NCBI GenBank assembly: GCA_963704585.1
Contig: OY969919.1
Span: 2,294,001 to 2,358,000, forward strand
Reading direction: 5' to 3'
Source: Bog-756 sp963704585
GTDB lineage: Bacteria; Actinomycetota; Acidimicrobiia; Acidimicrobiales; RAAP-2
Length of the DNA stretch: 64,000 bases
Shown here: positions 20,835-29,867 of the stretch, one piece after another
Layout of the letters: each line of letters opens with the position of its first letter
How positions within the stretch are numbered: the first letter of the stretch is position 1
Notes under the pieces: model-generated
Told to the model about the DNA's origin: nothing
Seen by the model: the letters and a program-made list of their open reading frames with translations, nothing else
The model's database searches: none
Position numbers and translations under genes: made by a program

Positions 20835-21379
20835 ACGCACCGATCCCGGCCTTCCGCATCGGCCAGGGTGTCGACGTGCACCGGTTCTGCGACGTGCCCG
20901 ACCGCCCACTCGTGCTCGGCGGTGTCATCGTCGAGGGCTCCGGTGCGCGGCCGCTCGAGGGACACAGCGACGCGGACGCGGTGGCACACGCCGTGGCCGA
21001 CGCTGTGCTCGGGGCGGCCGGGCTCGGGGATCTCGGACGGCACGCGCCGGACACCGATCCGGTCTGGCGCGGCGCGGACAGCATGGCGCTCCTGGCTTCG
21101 ATGGTGGCCCTTGCCCGCGACGCCGGCTGGTCGGCCGTCAACGTCGACTGCACCGTCGTCGCGGAGCGACCCCGGCTCGCGCCCTATGTCGACCGGATGG
21201 CCGAACGGCTCGTCGCGGTCGTCGGCGCACCGGTCAGCGTGAAGGCGACCACGGCCGAAGGGCTCGGAGCGCTCGGCGCCGGCGAGGGGATCGCGTGTCT
21301 GGCTGTGGCCCTGCTGGTGGCCGCGGAGGGCGACGGCCCCGGCACCGACGGCGCCGGTCCCGAGCGGTCGCCGAGATGA
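20831..21379 (+). CDS. ispF: 2-C-methyl-D-erythritol 2,4-cyclodiphosphate synthase
   Basis: IspF closes CDP-ME 2-phosphate into the cyclodiphosphate with loss of CMP. Zinc ligands appear in GVDVHRF (Asp and His near residues 14-16) and in GHSDADA. DLGRHAPDTDP and KATTAEGLG are the other signatures. It is a trimer in known structures. The ATGA overlap with ispD couples the two sequential enzymes. A Gly/Pro-rich tail of about 15 residues goes beyond the usual C-terminus. Confidence 0.95.
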   Translation: MNAPIPAFRIGQGVDVHRFCDVPDRPLVLGGVIVEGSGARPLEGHSDADAVAHAVADAVLGAAGLGDLGRHAPDTDPVWRGADSMALLASMVALARDAGWSAVNVDCTVVAERPRLAPYVDRMAERLVAVVGAPVSVKATTAEGLGALGAGEGIACLAVALLVAAEGDGPGTDGAGPERSPR

Positions 21380-22287
21380 GCGCGGCGCCGCGACGGGCTC
21401 CTGGCCGGCAGGGACGGTCCGGTACCAGGGCCCCCGCGGGCGGTTCGGGCGGTGCGCGACGGACGACGCCCGCGCAGGGCGCCACGGGACGCGCTGGCGG
21501 CTCCGGACCGCGTCGGCCGACGCGGACCGACAGCGGGCACGGGCTCGGCGGGGAGCAGGTCGAGGGACGCCAGGCCGTGCGCGAGCTGCTCGCTGCCGGT
21601 CGGCGGCGGGTGACCTCGCTGCTACTCGCCGACGGCATGGACGACGCACCGATCCTCGACGAGATCGAGTCGCTCGCCGCGACCCGACGTGTGCGGGTCG
21701 AGTGCGTCTCGCGCCGCCGTCTCGAGTCGGTCGCTCGAACCGAGGCACCCCAGGGGGTCGTCGCCGTCGCGCGCCCGGTCGAGGAGGTCGAGCTCGACGA
21801 TCTCGCCGCACCGGGCCGGCGGGGCTCGGCGCCGTTCCTGCTCGTGCTCGACGGCATCACCGACCCGCACAACCTCGGCGCGATGCTGCGCAGCGCGGAG
21901 TGCGCAGGGGTGACCGGTGTCGTCCTCCCGCGCCACCGGTCGGCCCACCTCTCACCGACGGTCACGAAGGTCGCCGCCGGCGCCGTCGAGTACCTCCGCT
22001 TCGCGCTGGTGCCCGGCGTCCCGAGCGCGCTCCGGCGCTTGCAGACGCTCGGCGTCTGGACCGTCGGGTTGGTCGGGGAGGCGCGCCAGTCGCTCTACGG
22101 CGTCACCTTCGATGGCGATCCGGTCGCGCTCGTGCTGGGTTCGGAGGGGGCCGGTCTCTCGGCGCTCGCCCGCAAGCGGTGCGATCTCGTCGCGTCGATC
22201 CCGCAGCACGGGGCGCTCTCCTCCCTCAACGTCGCGACCGCGGGCGCGATCGCCTGCTTCGAGATCGCACGGCGCCGCACCGGCTGA
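21376..22287 (+). CDS. rlmB: SpoU/TrmH-family 23S rRNA 2'-O-methyltransferase
   Basis: Predicted to methylate a ribose 2'-OH of rRNA with SAM, most likely the G2251-type site (RlmB). Residues 1-55 are a basic, disordered Arg/Gly/Pro extension; then come the substrate-binding domain (VEGRQAVRELL) and the knotted SPOUT domain with motif 1 ITDPHNLGAMLRSAECAG, motif 2 LVLGSEGAGLS and motif 3 SSLNVATAGAI. ATG at 21376 overlaps the ispF stop. The exact rRNA target is inferred. A hairpin follows. Confidence 0.85.
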   Translation: MSAAPRRAPGRQGRSGTRAPAGGSGGARRTTPAQGATGRAGGSGPRRPTRTDSGHGLGGEQVEGRQAVRELLAAGRRRVTSLLLADGMDDAPILDEIESLAATRRVRVECVSRRRLESVARTEAPQGVVAVARPVEEVELDDLAAPGRRGSAPFLLVLDGITDPHNLGAMLRSAECAGVTGVVLPRHRSAHLSPTVTKVAAGAVEYLRFALVPGVPSALRRLQTLGVWTVGLVGEARQSLYGVTFDGDPVALVLGSEGAGLSALARKRCDLVASIPQHGALSSLNVATAGAIACFEIARRRTG

Positions 22288-22291
22288 GGGG

Positions 22292-22330
22292 GCCCGGGCC
22301 CGGCCGAGGTGCCGCCGATCGGGCCCGGGC
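22292..22330 (+). terminator. Hairpin after rlmB
   Basis: GCCCGGGCCCG at 22292-22302 and its exact complement at 22320-22330 form an 11-bp stem with a 17-base loop, starting 5 bases after the rlmB stop. It likely ends the carD-ispD-ispF-rlmB operon. Confidence 0.55.
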
Positions 22331-22405
22331 GGCGCAGCGCGCGTCCGGACCCGGTAGAACCGTCGGCAGGTGCAGGGTGGACAGGCGGTGCGGGAAGGAG
22401 CGGGC

Positions 22406-23778
22406 ATGGTCGAGCGCGCCGAGGTGATCGTCGTCGGCATGGGACCCGGTGGGGAGGACGCGGCCGGACGGCTGGCCGAGGCTGGTCTCGACGTCGTCGG
22501 GATCGACGCCGAGCTGGTGGGCGGTGAGTGCCCCTACTGGGGGTGCGTCCCCTCCAAGATGATGATCCGGGCGGCCGATCTGCTGGCCGAGTCCCGGCGG
22601 GTCGACGGGATGGCCGGCACTGCGACCGTGGAGCCCTCGTGGGTGCCGGTCGCACAGCGGATCCGGCGCGAGGCGACCGACGGCTGGGACGACGGGGTCG
22701 CCGTCGAGCGGTTCGAGGCGAAAGGCGGCCGCTTGGTTCGTGGGTGGGGCCGCCTGGCGGGTGCGAACCGGGTCGAGGTCGGCGACCGGTTGTTCGAAGC
22801 CGACCGGGCGGTGGTCGTCGGTGTGGGCACCCGGGCCTGGATCCCGCCGGTCCCGGGGCTCGACGCGACCCCCTACTGGACCAACCGCGAGGCGGTCGAG
22901 GCCGACCGGTTCCCGGTCTCCCTCGCCGTGCTCGGTGGCGGGGCGATCGGCGCCGAGCTCGCCCAGGTCTTCCGGCGGTTCGGCGCCGAGGTCACGGTCG
23001 TCGAGTCCGCTCCGGGCCTGCTCGGTCCCGAGGAGCCCGAATCGGGCGCGCTGCTCGAGCGCATCTTCGCCGAGGAGGGCATCGAGGTCGCGACCGGCGT
23101 CACCGTGGACGCCGTCCACCACGACGGTGAGCGCTTCACGATCGAGCTCGCCGGGCGGCCACCGGTCACGGCCGAGCGCCTGCTGGTCGCGACGGGGCGC
23201 CGGCCGGACCTCCGTCGCCTCGGCGTGGCATCGCTCGGACTCGACGAGTCGGCCCGTGCCCTTCCGGTCGACGGGCGCCTTCGGGTGGTCGGCGCGGAGC
23301 GGCTCTGGGCGCTCGGCGACGTGACCGGCAAGGGCGCCTTCACCCACGTCTCGATGTACCAGGCCGGCATCGTCGTCGACGACATCCTCGGGAACGAGGT
23401 GGTCGAGGCCGACTACCGCGCCCTGCCGCGGGTGACCTTCACTGATCCGGAGATCGGCTCCGTCGGCCTCACCGAGCGGGAGGCGCGTCCGCGCGCGGAC
23501 TCGCGGTCCGGGTCGGCCGGGTCGAGCTTCCGGAGGTCACCCGGGGCTGGATCCACAAGGCGGGCAACGCCGGCTTCATCAAACTGGTCGAGGACGCCGA
23601 CCGTGGCGTGCTGGTCGGCGCCACGTCGGTCGGTCCCTGGGGCGGCGAGGTGCTGGGCCTCCTCACGCTCGCGGTCCACGCGGAGGTCCCGACCACGACC
23701 CTCCGCCACCTGATCTACGCCTACCCGACGTTCCACCGGGCCGTGGAGGCCGCGGTCAAGGACCTGCTCGGCGCCTGA
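22406..23778 (+). CDS. Class I pyridine nucleotide-disulfide oxidoreductase, frame broken near 23489
   Basis: An FAD and NAD(P)H flavoprotein of about 457 residues when joined. Signs: FAD site VVGMGPGGEDAAGRL, the redox-active CPYWGC pair in GGECPYWGCVPSK, NAD(P) site LGGGAIGAELAQVF, second FAD motif ERLWALGDVTG, and the dimerisation domain. The C-terminal motif is YAYPTFHRAVE, not the HPTxxE of lipoamide dehydrogenase, so substrate is unclear (mycothione reductase, mercuric-reductase-like and general disulfide reductase remain possible). After TEREAR the frame is lost and resumes as ARGLAVRVG; one extra C at CC 23489-23490 would restore it. GGAAGGAG precedes the ATG. Confidence 0.8.
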
Positions 23779-23800
23779 GCAGCCCCCGCTGTGGAGGAGG

Positions 23801-24781
23801 TCAGACCGTCCGGGCGAGCGTGAGCAGGAATTCGTCCCCCGCCGACGCCCACGTCGTCTCGACGGCGAATCCCGAACGTGCGAGCTCGTCGGCGAGCGCC
23901 ACCCGTTCGAACTTCGTGCTGATCTCGGTGAGCATCGCCTCGTCCGAGGCGAAGCACACCTCGAGATCGAGATCGCGGATGCAGACCCGCTGCTCGCATG
24001 TCGACCGCAGCCACATCTCGATCCGTCGCTCCCCCTCGTTCCAGCGCGCTTCGTGCGCGAAGTGCGACGGATCGAAGTCGGCGGCGAGCTCGCGGTTGAG
24101 CACGTGGAGCACGTTTCGGTTGAACTCCGCGGTCACGCCGGCCGCATCGTCGTAGGCGTCGAGCAGCTGCCCCCGGTCCTTCACGAGATCGCAGCCGAGC
24201 AGGAAGGTGTCGTCGGGTCCCATCACGGCGCCGAGCTCACGGAAGAACCGGGAGCGCTGCCCGGGATCGAGATTGCCGATCGTGCCGCCGAGGAACGCAA
24301 AGAGTCGCCGTCCGCCCGCGGGGAGGCGATCGAGGTGACGGTGGAAGTCCGCGACCACCGCGTCGACCTTCAGACCCTGGAACTCGTCGGCGAGCGCGGC
24401 CGCCGCCTCGGCGAGGGTCGACTCGCTCACGTCGAGCGGGACGTAGCGCTCGAGTCGACCGTTCGAACGCATCGCATCGAGCAGGACCCGCGTCTTCTCG
24501 CAGGTGCCCGCGCCGAGCTCGACGAGCACGTCGGCCCCGGACCGCACCGCGATGTCCTTCGCCCACCGGTCGAGGATCGAGCGTTCGGCGCGCGTCGGGT
24601 AGTACTCCGGGAGGCGGGTGATCTCGTCGAACAGCTGACAGCCCCGGTCGTCGTAGAAGTAGACGGGCTGGAGCTGCTTGGGGACGGCGGTCATGCCGGT
24701 CCGCACGTCGTGCACCATGGCCTCACGCAGGTCGCTCGCCGAGAGGTGCACATCGATGGTGGGGGTGATGGGCGTGGTCAT
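23801..24781 (-). CDS. egtD: L-histidine N-alpha-methyltransferase
   Basis: EgtD trimethylates histidine to hercynine using three SAM, the first step of ergothioneine synthesis. The 326-residue protein shows YFYDDRGCQLFDEI, TRLPEYYPTRAE, the SAM-binding ELGAGTCEKT, PLDVS and FLGGTIGN, matching mycobacterial EgtD in order and length. It lies 71 bases after egtB on the same strand, which fits one operon. The start has GGAGAG just upstream. Confidence 0.94.
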   Translation of the reverse strand: MTTPITPTIDVHLSASDLREAMVHDVRTGMTAVPKQLQPVYFYDDRGCQLFDEITRLPEYYPTRAERSILDRWAKDIAVRSGADVLVELGAGTCEKTRVLLDAMRSNGRLERYVPLDVSESTLAEAAAALADEFQGLKVDAVVADFHRHLDRLPAGGRRLFAFLGGTIGNLDPGQRSRFFRELGAVMGPDDTFLLGCDLVKDRGQLLDAYDDAAGVTAEFNRNVLHVLNRELAADFDPSHFAHEARWNEGERRIEMWLRSTCEQRVCIRDLDLEVCFASDEAMLTEISTKFERVALADELARSGFAVETTWASAGDEFLLTLARTV

Positions 24782-24852
24782 CGTCTCTCCGCTCGCTCGG
24801 ATCCTCGCACTCCCCGGACGACCGCCGGCTCCCGAACGCGTTGGGTCGGACC

Positions 24853-26106
24853 TCAGGCGTTCCGAGCCAACCGCAGGCCCGTGAAGGCCCAGCGCGCCGA
24901 GGGAGGGAAGAAGTTGCGGTAGGTGGGGCGTACGTGGTCGCGGGGCGTCACGCAGCACCCGCCCCGCAGGACGTACTGGTTGACCATGAACTTTCCGTTG
25001 TACTCGCCGACCGCACCGGGCAGGGGTTCGAAGCCCGGGTACGGACCGTACGCGGACGAGGTCCACTGCCAGACGTCGCCGTACGGGCTCGTGCCCGCAT
25101 CGGCCACCGGGCCAGGGTGGAGCGCGTCGAGGTCGAGGAGGTTGCCCTCGACGGGGTGGCCGGCCGCGGCCACCTCCCACTCGGCCTCGGTCGGCAGCCG
25201 GCAGCCGGCCCAGCGGGCGTACGCGTCGGCCTCGTAGTAGCTCACGTGGCAGACCGGGCGGGCCGGATCCAGGTCGATGCGACCTCCGAGGGTGAACTCG
25301 CTCCACTGCCCCCGGTCACACGACCAGTAGAGCGGGTGCTCCCAGTTGCCCGCCTGCACGGCCGCCCAGCCCTCCGAGAGCCAGAGCTCCGGCCTGCGGT
25401 ACCCGCCGTCCTCGACGAAGTCGAGCCACTCGCCGCAGACGATCGGACGGTCGGTCAGTCCGAACGGCTCGAGGTAGATGCGGTGGCGGGGGAATTCGTT
25501 GTCGAAGCCGAAGCCGCCGCCGTCGTGCCCGACCTCGTACAGACCGCCAGGACGGTCGGTCCACGGGATCTTCGCGACCTCCGTCGCCGACGTGCCGGCA
25601 GGTGTGCCGTACGCGGGGTCGAGCGGGTTCTGCGAGAGGACGTGCTTGATGTCCATGAGCAGCAGCTCCTGGTGCTGCTGCTCGTGCTGGATCCCGAGCT
25701 CGACCAGCGCGGTGGTCGCCGGACCGGACGGTCGGTCGAGCAGCTCGGCCATCCCCGAGTCGACATGGGCGCGGTAGGCGCCGATCTCCGCCGCGCCCGG
25801 GCGTGTCACGAGCCCGCGTCGCGGCCGTGGGAACTGCCGGCCGACACTCTCGTAGTAGGAGTTGAAGAGCACGGCGTAGGCGGGATGGTACGGGGCGTAC
25901 CCGTCGAGGCCCGGCTCGAGGAGGAAGGTCTCGAAGAACCACGCGGTGTGCGCCCGGTGCCACTTGGTCGGGCTCACGTCGGGCATCGACTGGACCGTCT
26001 GGTCCTCGGGCGAGAGGGGTGCTGCCAGGTCCTCGGTGAGCACCCTGGTCGCCATGTAGCGGGCAGAGAGGGAACGTTGGTCAAACGTCGTCAGCTGATC
26101 GGCCAT
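24853..26106 (-). CDS. egtB: Ergothioneine biosynthesis protein EgtB (hercynine sulfoxide synthase)
   Basis: EgtB is a non-haem iron enzyme that joins a thiol to hercynine with O2. Its N-terminal DinB-like half carries WHRAHTAWFFETFLL and the HEQQH iron triad (HxxxH plus the earlier His); the C-terminal half is the FGE-sulfatase fold (LPTEAEWEVAAAG, GDVWQWTSSAYGPYPGF, VLRGGCCVT). 417 residues is typical. No egtA, egtC or egtE lies beside it, so whether it uses gamma-glutamylcysteine or cysteine cannot be settled here. A GGAAGGAG site precedes the ATG. It opens the egtB-egtD operon. Confidence 0.93.
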   Translation of the reverse strand: MADQLTTFDQRSLSARYMATRVLTEDLAAPLSPEDQTVQSMPDVSPTKWHRAHTAWFFETFLLEPGLDGYAPYHPAYAVLFNSYYESVGRQFPRPRRGLVTRPGAAEIGAYRAHVDSGMAELLDRPSGPATTALVELGIQHEQQHQELLLMDIKHVLSQNPLDPAYGTPAGTSATEVAKIPWTDRPGGLYEVGHDGGGFGFDNEFPRHRIYLEPFGLTDRPIVCGEWLDFVEDGGYRRPELWLSEGWAAVQAGNWEHPLYWSCDRGQWSEFTLGGRIDLDPARPVCHVSYYEADAYARWAGCRLPTEAEWEVAAAGHPVEGNLLDLDALHPGPVADAGTSPYGDVWQWTSSAYGPYPGFEPLPGAVGEYNGKFMVNQYVLRGGCCVTPRDHVRPTYRNFFPPSARWAFTGLRLARNA

Positions 26107-26486
26107 CCCCGCTCCTTCCGGTGGGCTTGGGGACCGTGGGCACGCCTCCCCGGCGTCACCGGCTGGCTGTCACCGCAGAACTTACCCGGTCGTCCGATTG
26201 GATGATCACGCGGCGTGTGCAATGGGGACCGTGTGGTGACGACCTGGCAGTGCACGACCTGGTGGGAGGGGACCGCTCGCATCGAAGACGGTCGAGGACG
26301 ACCGGGGCTCCTGAGGTGCGAAGGTCCCGCCGGGCCCGGCAGGGGGCCGAGTGATCCGAGCCCCAATTGGCCTGAAATCGGCTGTTCACTTGGCCATCGA
26401 CTCGCGAACAGGTCGGTCCTGCTGATGAAAGGAGTCTCATTCAGTGTTCATCGCCGCTTCACGTCCAGTTGACACGGTGATTGTCG
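26107..26486. other. Intergenic region between egtB and the glycan operon
   Basis: The 380 bases hold the egtB promoter on one side (TAAGTT on the minus strand near 26187-26182) and the presumed start of the glycan operon on the other. Base composition falls towards the glycan genes. TTGACA occurs at 26469-26474 but is too close to the start to be its -35. GGTGGGAG at 26261-26268 matches eight bases of the tRNA-Thr 3' region, too short to call an attachment site. No gene is supported. Confidence 0.4.
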
Positions 26487-27722
26487 ATGAGCGAAACGAC
26501 GAGCATCCATACAGGCACAACGATCACCGAAGAGCATCCGGATCGGCCGGCGGTGCTTCACTACTGCCATCACTCGGTCGGACTGGGACATCTCGTCCGG
26601 TCCATGGCGGTCGCCGGTGCAATGGCCAAGAGTTACCGCGTCGTGCTGTGCAGCGGAGGTCCCATTCCGCCAGAGCTGCAGCCTCCGGCCGGCGTCGAAC
26701 TGCTGGCGATGGCACCTCTCGGTACCGGCTCCGGCGGGCGCCTGTCGAGCCTGGACCCCGCGGTGACACTCGAAGAGGCATGGGCGAGCCGCCGATCGTC
26801 GTTGCTGGCACTCGTGCACGAATGCAATCCGGTCGCAGTCGTCGTGGAGCTGTTTCCCTTCGGTCGGCGGAAATTCGCCGCCGAGGTCCTGGCCCTGCTC
26901 TCGGAGGCGCGCACGCTCCCACGTCCTCCGGTGATCGTCTGCAGCGTCCGAGATCTTCTGGTGACCGGCCACCCGGAGAAGCAACAGCATGACGATGAAG
27001 CCGCGGTGAGACTGAACGAGTACTTCGACGCCGTCATCGTGCACGCGGACCCGCGGTTCGCACGACTCGAGGACACGTTCTGCCCGAACCGGCCGATCCA
27101 CATCCCGACCCTGTACACCGGATTCGTCTCCGCCGAATCGACGAGGCCAATGAAGGTCGAACGCACCAACCCGCTGATCATGGTTTCCGCAGGCGGGGGC
27201 AAAGTCGGCTCGAGACTGCTCACTGTTGCTGCGGAAGCCCATCGAACCCACTTCGCAGCTCGCGGGTTCGACACTCGGATCGCCGGTGGCCCCTTTCTCC
27301 CGGCAGAAACCCTTCGGGCCTTGAAGGCAGCCGAGGCGGACGATCTGACGTTGGAGATCGAGCAGTTCGTCCCGGATCTCTGCAGCGCGATGGCGAGCTC
27401 CAGCATTTCGATCAGCCAATGTGGCTACAACACGGCGATGGACATCATTCGCGCAGGGGTGCCGGCAGTGGTCGTCCCCTATGACGATGGTGGAGAGACA
27501 GAGCAATGGCAGCGAGCCGAGCGCCTTTCGCGGCTTGGTGTGTGCACCCCGCTTCGGTCATCTGAGTTGACGGCCGATCGACTCGCCGCGACGGTTTTCG
27601 AGACACTCGGATCGGTTCCCGCACGTACTGATCTCTCGCTCGACGGCGCATCGGAGACCACTGCGATCATCGAGGAGCTCGTAGGCCGCACGACTACCTC
27701 CGCGGACTCGATCGCGTCATGA
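26487..27722 (+). CDS. Predicted glycosyltransferase, COG4671/MurG-like
   Basis: A GT-B-fold protein of about 411 residues, first gene of the glycan operon. The N-terminal half has YCHHSVGLGHLVRSMAVAG, a GLGH acceptor loop like MurG and other GT28 enzymes; the C-terminal half has ISQCGYNTAMDIIRAGVPAVVVPY, the nucleotide-sugar-binding block. No signal peptide or membrane helix, so it should act on the inner membrane face or in the cytosol. ATG at 26487 was preferred to TTG at 26481. Its stop overlaps the next gene (ATGA). Donor and acceptor are unknown. A paralogue lies at 30827. Confidence 0.8.
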   Translation: MSETTSIHTGTTITEEHPDRPAVLHYCHHSVGLGHLVRSMAVAGAMAKSYRVVLCSGGPIPPELQPPAGVELLAMAPLGTGSGGRLSSLDPAVTLEEAWASRRSSLLALVHECNPVAVVVELFPFGRRKFAAEVLALLSEARTLPRPPVIVCSVRDLLVTGHPEKQQHDDEAAVRLNEYFDAVIVHADPRFARLEDTFCPNRPIHIPTLYTGFVSAESTRPMKVERTNPLIMVSAGGGKVGSRLLTVAAEAHRTHFAARGFDTRIAGGPFLPAETLRALKAAEADDLTLEIEQFVPDLCSAMASSSISISQCGYNTAMDIIRAGVPAVVVPYDDGGETEQWQRAERLSRLGVCTPLRSSELTADRLAATVFETLGSVPARTDLSLDGASETTAIIEELVGRTTTSADSIAS

Positions 27723-28495
27723 GCACCCGCATGTCCTCCCTCGCCGACCGGCTCGACCGGTCGGTCGCGCCCTTCAAATGGTTCTTCAGAGATGACGACG
27801 CTGGCTGGGCAGATCCGGAGCTGTTGACACTGCTCAACGTGTTCTCCCAGTCGGGAGTCCATCTTGACGTCGCGGGCAATTCCGCTCGAGCTCTCACGCG
27901 AGGCAGCGAACCGGATACGACCCTTCGTCGACGACGGAGTCGTCGCCATCCATCAGCACGGTCTCGTGCACGTCAATCATCAGCGCGTCGGTCGCCGTGC
28001 CGAATTCGGCAATGACCGCACCGAGACCGAGCAATGCAACGATCTTCTACGAGGGGCCAGCGTCCTTGCACAACGGTTCGATGGTCGGGTCGAACCGTTC
28101 TTCACGCCACCGTGGAACCGCTGCGGTGACGACACTCCGGCTCTTCTGGCGGAGTGCGGTTTCACTGCTCTGTCCTGTGACCGATCGGCACCTCGCCGCG
28201 ATCTGGCCGATCTGGTCGAGATTCCGGTGACCGTGGACTGGGTCCGGTGCTGGCGAACTGGGGGGAGGAGGCACTGGAGCGCTCCCTCTGCGATGCGGTC
28301 AGCGCGTGCCAAGCGGGGGGTGAGCCGTTCATCGGGATCATGCTCCACCACGCCGAGATGACCGATCCGCAATTCGGCGCACTCATCGGACTGCTCGATC
28401 AACTGGATGGGAACCGGTCGGTGGAGGTGACTTCGATGGGAGCACTGGTAGGTGGACAGGAGTCCGCCAGATCGGTAGAGGCAGCATGCCGGTGA
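27719..28495 (+). CDS. Polysaccharide-deacetylase-like protein, two frame breaks
   Basis: Three adjoining pieces make one protein of about 258 residues: FKWFFRDDDAGWADPELL, then IHQHGLVHVNH and EPFFTPPWNRCG, then FIGIMLHHAEMTDPQ. The DDAGW, HQHG and PPWN motifs fit carbohydrate esterase 4-like deacetylases that are often found in glycan clusters, with Asp and His metal ligands. One A fewer at AA 27878-27879 and one G more at GGG 28240-28242 give a continuous frame. The ATG overlaps the previous stop and the end overlaps the next gene by ten bases. As written it would not give a working protein. Confidence 0.65.
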
Positions 28496-29757
28496 CCGTA
28501 CCGATGGATGCGGTGATCATGGGGCAGGGTTACGTCGGACTGCCCCTTGCCATGCGCGCGGTGCAGGCGGGTCACCGAGTCACCGGGTTCGAACCCGATC
28601 GGACCCGTCTCGAGCAGCTCCAACAGGGGAGGAGCTACGTCGAGGACGTGCTTGGCGCGGAGTTGTGTCGTGCGCTTGCGTCAGGGTCGTATCGCCCAAC
28701 TGCATCACCCGACGATCTCGTCGGCTTCGACGTCGCCGTGATCACCGTCCCGACGCCGCTTCGAGATGGCTCACCTGACCTGTCGGCGGTCGAGGCGGCA
28801 GCGCGGGTGCTTTCGGCACACCTTCGTCCAGGGGCAATCGTGGTGCTCGAGTCGACCACCTACCCGGGGACGACCGAAGAACTCGTCGCTCCGATCCTCG
28901 AAGCCGGGTCCGGACTGGAGGCCGGTATCGACTTCCGGCTCGGGTACAGCTCCGAGCGCATCGATCCGGGAAACCGGACCTGGACGTTGGTCAACACGCC
29001 GAAGGTCGTCGCGGGGGTCGACCGGCAGTCGCTCGACGCGGTCAGCGACTTCTACTCGGGATTGGTCGATCAGGTTGTGGAGGTTTCCAGCCCGAGCGTG
29101 GCCGAGCTGGCGAAGCTGATCGAGAACACGTTCCGACACGTGAACATCGCTCTTGTCAATGAGTTGGCGATGTTCGCGAACGAGCTCGGCATCGACATCG
29201 GCGAGGCGATCGACACGGCAGCCACCAAGCCGTTCGGCTTCATGAGATTCGACCCAGGTCCGGGCGTCGGCGGGCATTGCCTCCCGGTGGACCCGACCTA
29301 TCTCTCGTGGCAGGTGCGGCAGACACTGGGCAGGCCGTTCCGCTTCGTGGAGCTCGCGAATGACATCAATGACCACATGCCCGAGTACGTCGCTGGTCGC
29401 GTCGGTGAGTTGCTCAATGCCCGGCGCCGTTCGGTTGCAGGGAGCCGAGTCCTGCTGCTCGGGCTCGCATACAAGCGGAACAGTGGCGACTGTCGCGAAT
29501 CGCCCGCAGTAGTCCTCGCACAACGCCTGGTCGGACTCGGTGCCGAGGTCCGCGCTGCCGACCCTCACGTGACCGAGGACCTGGACCTCCCGGGAGTCGT
29601 CCGTGTGGAGGCTTCGCCGGAGGAGATGTGTCTCGCGGACCTCATCGTACTCGTCACCGACCACGAGAGCTTCGATTTGAGGGCCCTTGCGCTGAGCGGC
29701 GTCCAAGTGCTCGACACCCGTCGGAGGGTCCTTGGCGAAGGAATCGAACGACTGTGA
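28486..29757 (+). CDS. Nucleotide-sugar dehydrogenase, UDP-GlcNAc/ManNAc 6-dehydrogenase type
   Basis: An NAD-dependent 4-electron dehydrogenase that oxidises C6 of a UDP-sugar to a carboxylate. The 423-residue protein has the NAD motif GQGYVGLPLA near residue 12, VPTPLRDGSPDL, ESTTYPGTTEE, and the catalytic-cysteine block GVGGHCLPVDPTYLSW. The GGHCLPVDP form is typical of the WbpA, WecC and TviB group that act on N-acetylated sugars, unlike the second dehydrogenase in this operon (35161). The product is likely a hexosaminuronic acid. Epimerase next door fits a TviB/TviC-like pair. Confidence 0.87.
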   Translation: MPVTVPMDAVIMGQGYVGLPLAMRAVQAGHRVTGFEPDRTRLEQLQQGRSYVEDVLGAELCRALASGSYRPTASPDDLVGFDVAVITVPTPLRDGSPDLSAVEAAARVLSAHLRPGAIVVLESTTYPGTTEELVAPILEAGSGLEAGIDFRLGYSSERIDPGNRTWTLVNTPKVVAGVDRQSLDAVSDFYSGLVDQVVEVSSPSVAELAKLIENTFRHVNIALVNELAMFANELGIDIGEAIDTAATKPFGFMRFDPGPGVGGHCLPVDPTYLSWQVRQTLGRPFRFVELANDINDHMPEYVAGRVGELLNARRRSVAGSRVLLLGLAYKRNSGDCRESPAVVLAQRLVGLGAEVRAADPHVTEDLDLPGVVRVEASPEEMCLADLIVLVTDHESFDLRALALSGVQVLDTRRRVLGEGIERL

Positions 29758-29867
29758 TGCCGATCTCTCCGGCTCCCTTCGTCGGACGGCAACCGAATGC
29801 TCGTCCTCCGATGAATGTTGTGAGCACCGAGACGACGAGAAAACCGAAGAGAGAAGGATCGAACGGA

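Noticed and set aside
26261..26268. Attachment-site copy of the tRNA-Thr 3' end
   Set aside because: Only GGTGGGAG matches the tRNA sequence (40278-40285); eight bases are expected by chance, and no integrase is present.
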